Positions 60,236 through 64,000 of a DNA stretch of 64,000 bases are shown one piece after another; position 1 is the stretch's first letter; each line of letters begins with the position of its first letter. The position numbers were made by a program, and so were the translations under genes. The notes under the pieces were generated by a model. It was not told the DNA's origin, did not search any database, and saw only the letters and a program-made list of their open reading frames with translations. The DNA comes from Choanephora cucurbitarum (taxonomy: Eukaryota > Mucoromycota > Mucoromycetes > Mucorales > Choanephoraceae), in the NCBI GenBank assembly GCA_025331435.1, contig JAIWNI010000024.1, positions 275,022 through 339,021 on the forward strand, in the 5' to 3' direction.

Positions 60236-60945
60236 TCAAAGAGGAGAAGCAGCAGGAACCATACTTAGCTCTGAGACGCATATAGCCAGCTTTTGCTTGT
60301 TGTAAAGCACCATGTCACTTCTGCAGCCTATGGTGCTTTTGAAAGTGGAATTGCTGCCCTTCTTGCTAGCTAGCTTCATTTTCTTTGTTGCATCATTGGT
60401 TTTTTTCGCCTGTTTTCCACTTGAGCTTAGCGTTGGCAAACACAGTTGACTGGACTTCTTTAATTGTAAGCAACAGATCGTACTTAGAAGGATCTTTTTT
60501 TTTAATACAAATCATTGAACTTGTTGCGCCTAAGATTTCATTGTTGTTAGAAGAATTTGTGCAGACATAGAAAGCTAAATACTTACAGAAAGATGCACAG
60601 ATATCCTATTGGACCTTAGGTTCCCTTTCTTACATTGCTTTCGCCGAAAGCGTTCTCAGCAAACACTCTTCTCTTACAATCTTGATAAATTCCTTTGATT
60701 TGTGCAGTTTCTTCTTCTGTGATGTTGGAGGGAACAGAGAGCATGCTCATATCAGCAGAGACTTGTGTTGGCAGGTGACGATAGTATTCATCGGCAAAGT
60801 CTCTGGAGCTTGTGCAGATAAGGTTTGACAAAGAGAGCTTTGATACACATTTTTGCACGACAGACAATGTCTCAAATGCTGTGAGAAATCTGAAAGCCAT
60901 TGTTTTAAGTCTTTCGCTCAACGTAATCACAGGCTTTGTTTCCAA
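60236..60945 (-). pseudogene. Broken minus-strand coding relic, family unknown
   Basis: Two open pieces on the minus strand, 60945-60616 (109 residues) and 60439-60236 (67 residues), are separated by stops. They have protein-like composition: the first has TEEETAQIKGIYQDCKRR, the second GCRSDMVLYNKQKLAICVSEL. Together they could be remnants of one gene or element protein. I cannot name a family. They sit between two element relics, which favours an old mobile or multi-copy gene. Confidence 0.25.
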
Positions 60946-61276
60946 AAAAAAACAGTTGACCTTCTAATGGCTTCAGTGTCAAACACTACATTACTAGACT
61001 GGATCTGTTTAGAAATATTTTTCCTAAGTGCTAGTACTTCAATGGTCTAATTTATATTTTACCTTGCTTGTAAGCCATTCTTGCATTTTTTTGGTTAGGT
61101 TGTCTAATCCAATATCACTGTGGTGCTGATTAGAACCCAGCTTATTTTTTTGTTAGCAGCTCTGCAAAAAAAAAGTGTTAGAAATGAATAATCAAATAAT
61201 TGTTACTCCCAGAATTTGTTCAAGTTGTGGATCTGAATTCATTCACACTATATTTTCAACATGTGATACCTGTCGA

Positions 61277-61342
61277 GTAAGTTTTGATGAAGTAAGGAGG
61301 CTTTGATATAACAGGTTTGACTTGCATCATTATATGTTTCAG
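61277..61342 (+). other. Probable intron inside the Helitron gene
   Basis: GTAAGT donor at 61277 and TTTCAG acceptor at 61342. Removing the 66 bases joins two open stretches in phase and skips the stop in between. It suggests the element was adapted to short fungal introns. Confidence 0.5.
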
Positions 61343-62192
61343 GAAAGAGGAAGAATTAGAACTGCAAACAGAAGACAAAATAATGAAATTCCCCGACGTA
61401 GAGGACGGTCCGTTCGACTTCCTGATGCATTCATTTCTGAACTCAGACGTCTTCAGCCTTTTGATCTTCGTCTAATGGACAAAGTATGTGCTGACTGCGG
61501 TGCTAAGCACTAGGAAGCTGAGCTACCCTCCCAATGTACTTCGCGAAACAAATTTTGGATGAGTTGCTGTAAGGCAGGTGCAGTAAAGCTTGAAACCCTT
61601 CAGTCACCTCCCACTTTTTTGAAAACTTTGTTTGAAGGGATCAGTACAAGAGGTCGTCACTTTAGAGACAATATTCAGAAGATACAATGCGGCTTTTGCT
61701 TTTATCACTTTGAGATGCGAAATTAGCAACAGTAACCTTGGCAATATGCCTTTCCAAATTCATGATCAGATGTATCTTTTGCAAGGTTCTCTTTTGTCTG
61801 AGGAAGATACTAATGCTAGATATGCTCAATTGTATACTTTTGATCCTCAGTTTGCAGCTTCAGTCAGATCAACAAACAACAATAATTTGGATAGGGACAT
61901 CATAAGTACCTTATCATTGATGCTTCATGAACAAAATCCTTTTGTTAGATTGTATAAGACTGCACATGAGCTTCTCATGAATCCTGAAAACAATGAAAGT
62001 GAAACTCCTTTTGTTCGAATTTGCCCATCAATGAGAATTGAGTTAGTAGCTGGTGGATAGAAATCCAAAGAGAGTTACTACCTGGACAAAACGCCTCTGA
62101 TCGGCCTGACTTAGTCGCAAGAGTCTTTGACTTGAAAGTAAAAGCCCTGCTAAAAGATCCTAAGGTCAACCAAATATTCGGATCATACAAAG

Positions 62193-62550
62193 TGTTGTGT
62201 CAAGTATACAACATAGCATAATTCATAATGACTCAATAATGCGATAAAGCTGGATCATCATAACTGATGTAATACAACGTGGAAATGTTCAGGGTTTAGG
62301 ATATGAACCAAAATGATGGATCAACCAGATCCTAGATAACAGGGTTCTATCATGCTAGACCCAGAAGATAAACTGAGTCTAATTTCTTCTATCAATGCAT
62401 ATCCCAGCTATCGATGTAAACCCTTCACCTAATGTCTATGATCTGACACAGATACTTCTTCTATAAATACCATGTACTTTTACACTCAATAAACAGTAAT
62501 TCTTTGACTAGTTTAATCTCTACTGCTTAACTTTGTACACTGACAAATCA
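62193..62550. mobile_element. Solo LTR of a retrotransposon, with 5-bp target duplication CAAAG
   Basis: A 358-bp block beginning TGTTGTG and ending AAATCA, thus with the canonical TG...CA ends. It is flanked on both sides by CAAAG (62188-62192 and 62551-62555). Removing the block and one CAAAG joins the Helitron frame across the site, giving GSYKGLVRTVEYQK in place of the interruption. Inside, TATAAATA at 62462-62469 and AATAAA at 62488-62493 fit LTR promoter and polyadenylation signals in plus orientation. No internal retrotransposon sequence is present, so it is a recombined solo LTR. Copia versus Gypsy origin cannot be told from the LTR. Confidence 0.85.
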
Positions 62551-62734
62551 CAAAGGTTTAGTTCGAACTGTTGAATATCAAAAATGAGGACTTTCTTGTC
62601 TGCATCTGCTTTTATTTTTGGATCACTCGCAAAACATAGACACTGCAGAAAAGATTGATCAAATTATCTCAGCTGAATTGCCATGCAAAAAATCCGACCC
62701 TGAGCTTTTTGACATTATCGCAAAAAACATGGTA

Positions 62735-62920
62735 CAGTCATCCCCCGATTTAGGGAACAGTCTTGGTTCCCTCGACACCGTTCCCTAAATCAGAATCGTT
62801 CCCTATTTCTCATAGCAATAGCAGGGATTTTCAGCGTTAAACTAACTTCGGTTCCCTCAAGACCGTTCCCTAAATCAAAATCGTTCCTTATATTTCGTTC
62901 CCTAAATTGGGGGATGACTG
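62735..62920. mobile_element. MITE with 24-bp inverted repeats, TA target duplication (pogo/Tc1-mariner-like)
   Basis: A 186-bp non-coding element starting CAGTCATCCCCCGATTTAGG and ending with its inverted complement. The terminal repeats match at 23 of 24 positions. TA dinucleotides flank it at 62733-62734 and 62921-62922. Removing the element plus one TA restores KNMVHGPYGN, the expected Helitron wording, which fixes the ends exactly. Two internal direct repeats of about 45 bp (from 62765 and 62850) share GGTTCCCTC, ACCGTTCCCTAAATCA and AATCGTTCC. CAG-starting repeats with TA duplication are typical of pogo/Tigger and other Tc1/mariner elements. It encodes nothing. Confidence 0.9.
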
Positions 62921-64000
62921 TACATGGACCTTACGGCAATCTGAATCCGAAGTCTCCATGTATGGCTAAAGATAGCAACAGTCAACTGAAATGTACCAAG
63001 CGATTCCCTAAATCCTTTTCGGAAGAAACTATTGATAATGAAAACGGCTATCCAAAATACAAGCGATCAGTAACTACCCAGTCTTTATATACTACACCTA
63101 ATCCTTTGAGATATAGTAATGACCGTTTAAGTATTGACAACAGCTGGATTGGGCTCTACAATCCCTACCCTTCAAAGAAATACAAGGCTCACATAAATGT
63201 TGAATGTTGTCAAGGCGTTGCAGCCATTAAATACATCAACAAACATCTATACAAGGGTTCTGATCGTACCATCTTGAAACTAAGTGATATGAAAGATGAG
63301 ATTGACAAACATCTTCAAGGAAGATACATTGGCCCTACAGAAGCATTCGGTCGTATCTTTGAATTCAAAGTTCACGAAGAAGATATCACTATTACAACTT
63401 TGGCCCTTCATTTACCTAATGAACAACCTGTAGACTTTCCTGAGGACGCATCTTCACCTCAAATACAAGAAATCTTAGCTAACAGCAGCTCGATGTTGAT
63501 TGCTTATTTCAAGTATTATGAAAATAATCCAAATAGCCAAAAACATCTGTATCAGGACTTTCCTAAATATTATGTTTGGAAGCAAAGTACAAAAAGTTGG
63601 GTGCTACGCAAGAAAGGCTTTGCAATTGGTAGAGTACCTTTCTGTAGTCCTACATGTGATGAAAGGTATTTTGTGAGACATCTTTTGGTGAATGTTGCAG
63701 AATCGAAATCTTTTGATGATCTCAAAACAGTCAACGGATTTTAGTTTGCAACTTTCAAACAAACCTGTCTCCAGTTGCATTTGATTGAGGATGATCAAGA
63801 ATGGACAGAATGCTTCAAGGAAGCTCTTCTCTTCTCTTCTGGTCATAGTCTCCGTGATTTATTTGCCAAAGCATTAATTTTTGGACAGCTAATTGATCCA
63901 CTATCTTTATGGCTTCAATTCCGTGAATCAATCTGTGATGATCTATCTCACAAGCTACAACAAACATTTCCAGATAGTCTTCAATTGTACATGTCATCAT

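Larger units (their letters stand above)
61184..64000 (+). pseudogene. Helitron Rep/helicase gene, decayed, interrupted by two later insertions; continues past window
   Basis: Remains of a rolling-circle Helitron transposase. The start at 61184 (MNNQIIVTPRICSSCGSEF, a zinc-ribbon-like opening) is spliced over 61277-61342 to ERGRIRTANRRQ. The Helitron N-terminal domain follows (CADCGAKH, then FWMSCCKAGAVKL). From 61632 the frame holds RRYNAAFAFITLR and FQIHDQMYLLQGSLL. Then come IQRELLPGQNASDRPDLVARVF near 62070-62130, ISAELPCKK, HGPYGNLNPKSPC and INVECCQGVAAIKYINKHLYKG. Breaks are a TAG at 61511 in the conserved AKH-W position, a frameshift near 61660, a deletion or shift near 62050, a TGA at 62585 inside the HUH region (QK-stop-GL), and a TAG at 63742. 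The HUH catalytic histidine pair is damaged. A solo LTR (62193-62550) and a MITE (62735-62920) interrupt it. The helicase part lies beyond the window. Helitron ends were not found. Confidence 0.85.

Overview
The window is nuclear DNA from a filamentous fungus of the Mucoromycota, most likely Mucorales. It is AT-rich and full of homopolymer runs. Genes carry many very short GT-AG introns (mostly 46-67 nt), and the gene repertoire mixes standard fungal genes with families better known from animals. I see 24 well-supported protein-coding genes, one weak small-gene candidate and a transposon-laden right end. No tRNA, rRNA or CRISPR was seen by eye. Exon borders were derived by hand from splice consensus, reading phase and family conservation; no search was run.

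Layout. 1-6 kb: 3' part of S-adenosylmethionine decarboxylase (SPE2), a LARGE-like GT49 glycosyltransferase, a patatin-type triacylglycerol lipase, and a convergent bHLH regulator. 6-10 kb: a 4-kb gap with one weak spliced small ORF. 10-19.4 kb, all minus: a class-3 (diacylglycerol) lipase, a KIN1/MARK kinase and an HSPA12-like Hsp70-family ATPase. 21.6-28.7 kb, minus: an SLC45/sucrose-type transporter, eIF3e and a RhoGAP. 29-32.3 kb: an MCFD2-like EF-hand protein and an ELO elongase, facing a TBL/PC-esterase-like protein. 33.6-38 kb: phenylalanine hydroxylase and an ADAM metalloprotease. 39.6-45.3 kb: an orphan multi-span membrane protein divergent from DUS4, then a C2H2 factor. 46.5-57 kb: a PAS protein, glucose-6-phosphate dehydrogenase, MIC60, an MFS protein, a RING protein and a three-HMG-box protein. 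58.8-64 kb: mobile-element graveyard.

Several products touch lipid metabolism (two lipases, elongase, G6PD as NADPH source), but no pathway-like cluster is evident. Neighbours are functionally mixed, as usual for fungi. The strongest structural discovery is at the right end. A decayed Helitron Rep/helicase gene has been hit by a 358-bp solo LTR (5-bp target duplication CAAAG) and by a 186-bp pogo-like MITE (TA duplication). Conceptual removal of each rejoins the Helitron reading frame across the site. The Helitron also carries stops at conserved positions and frameshifts, so it looks inactive. A DDE transposase relic lies just upstream.
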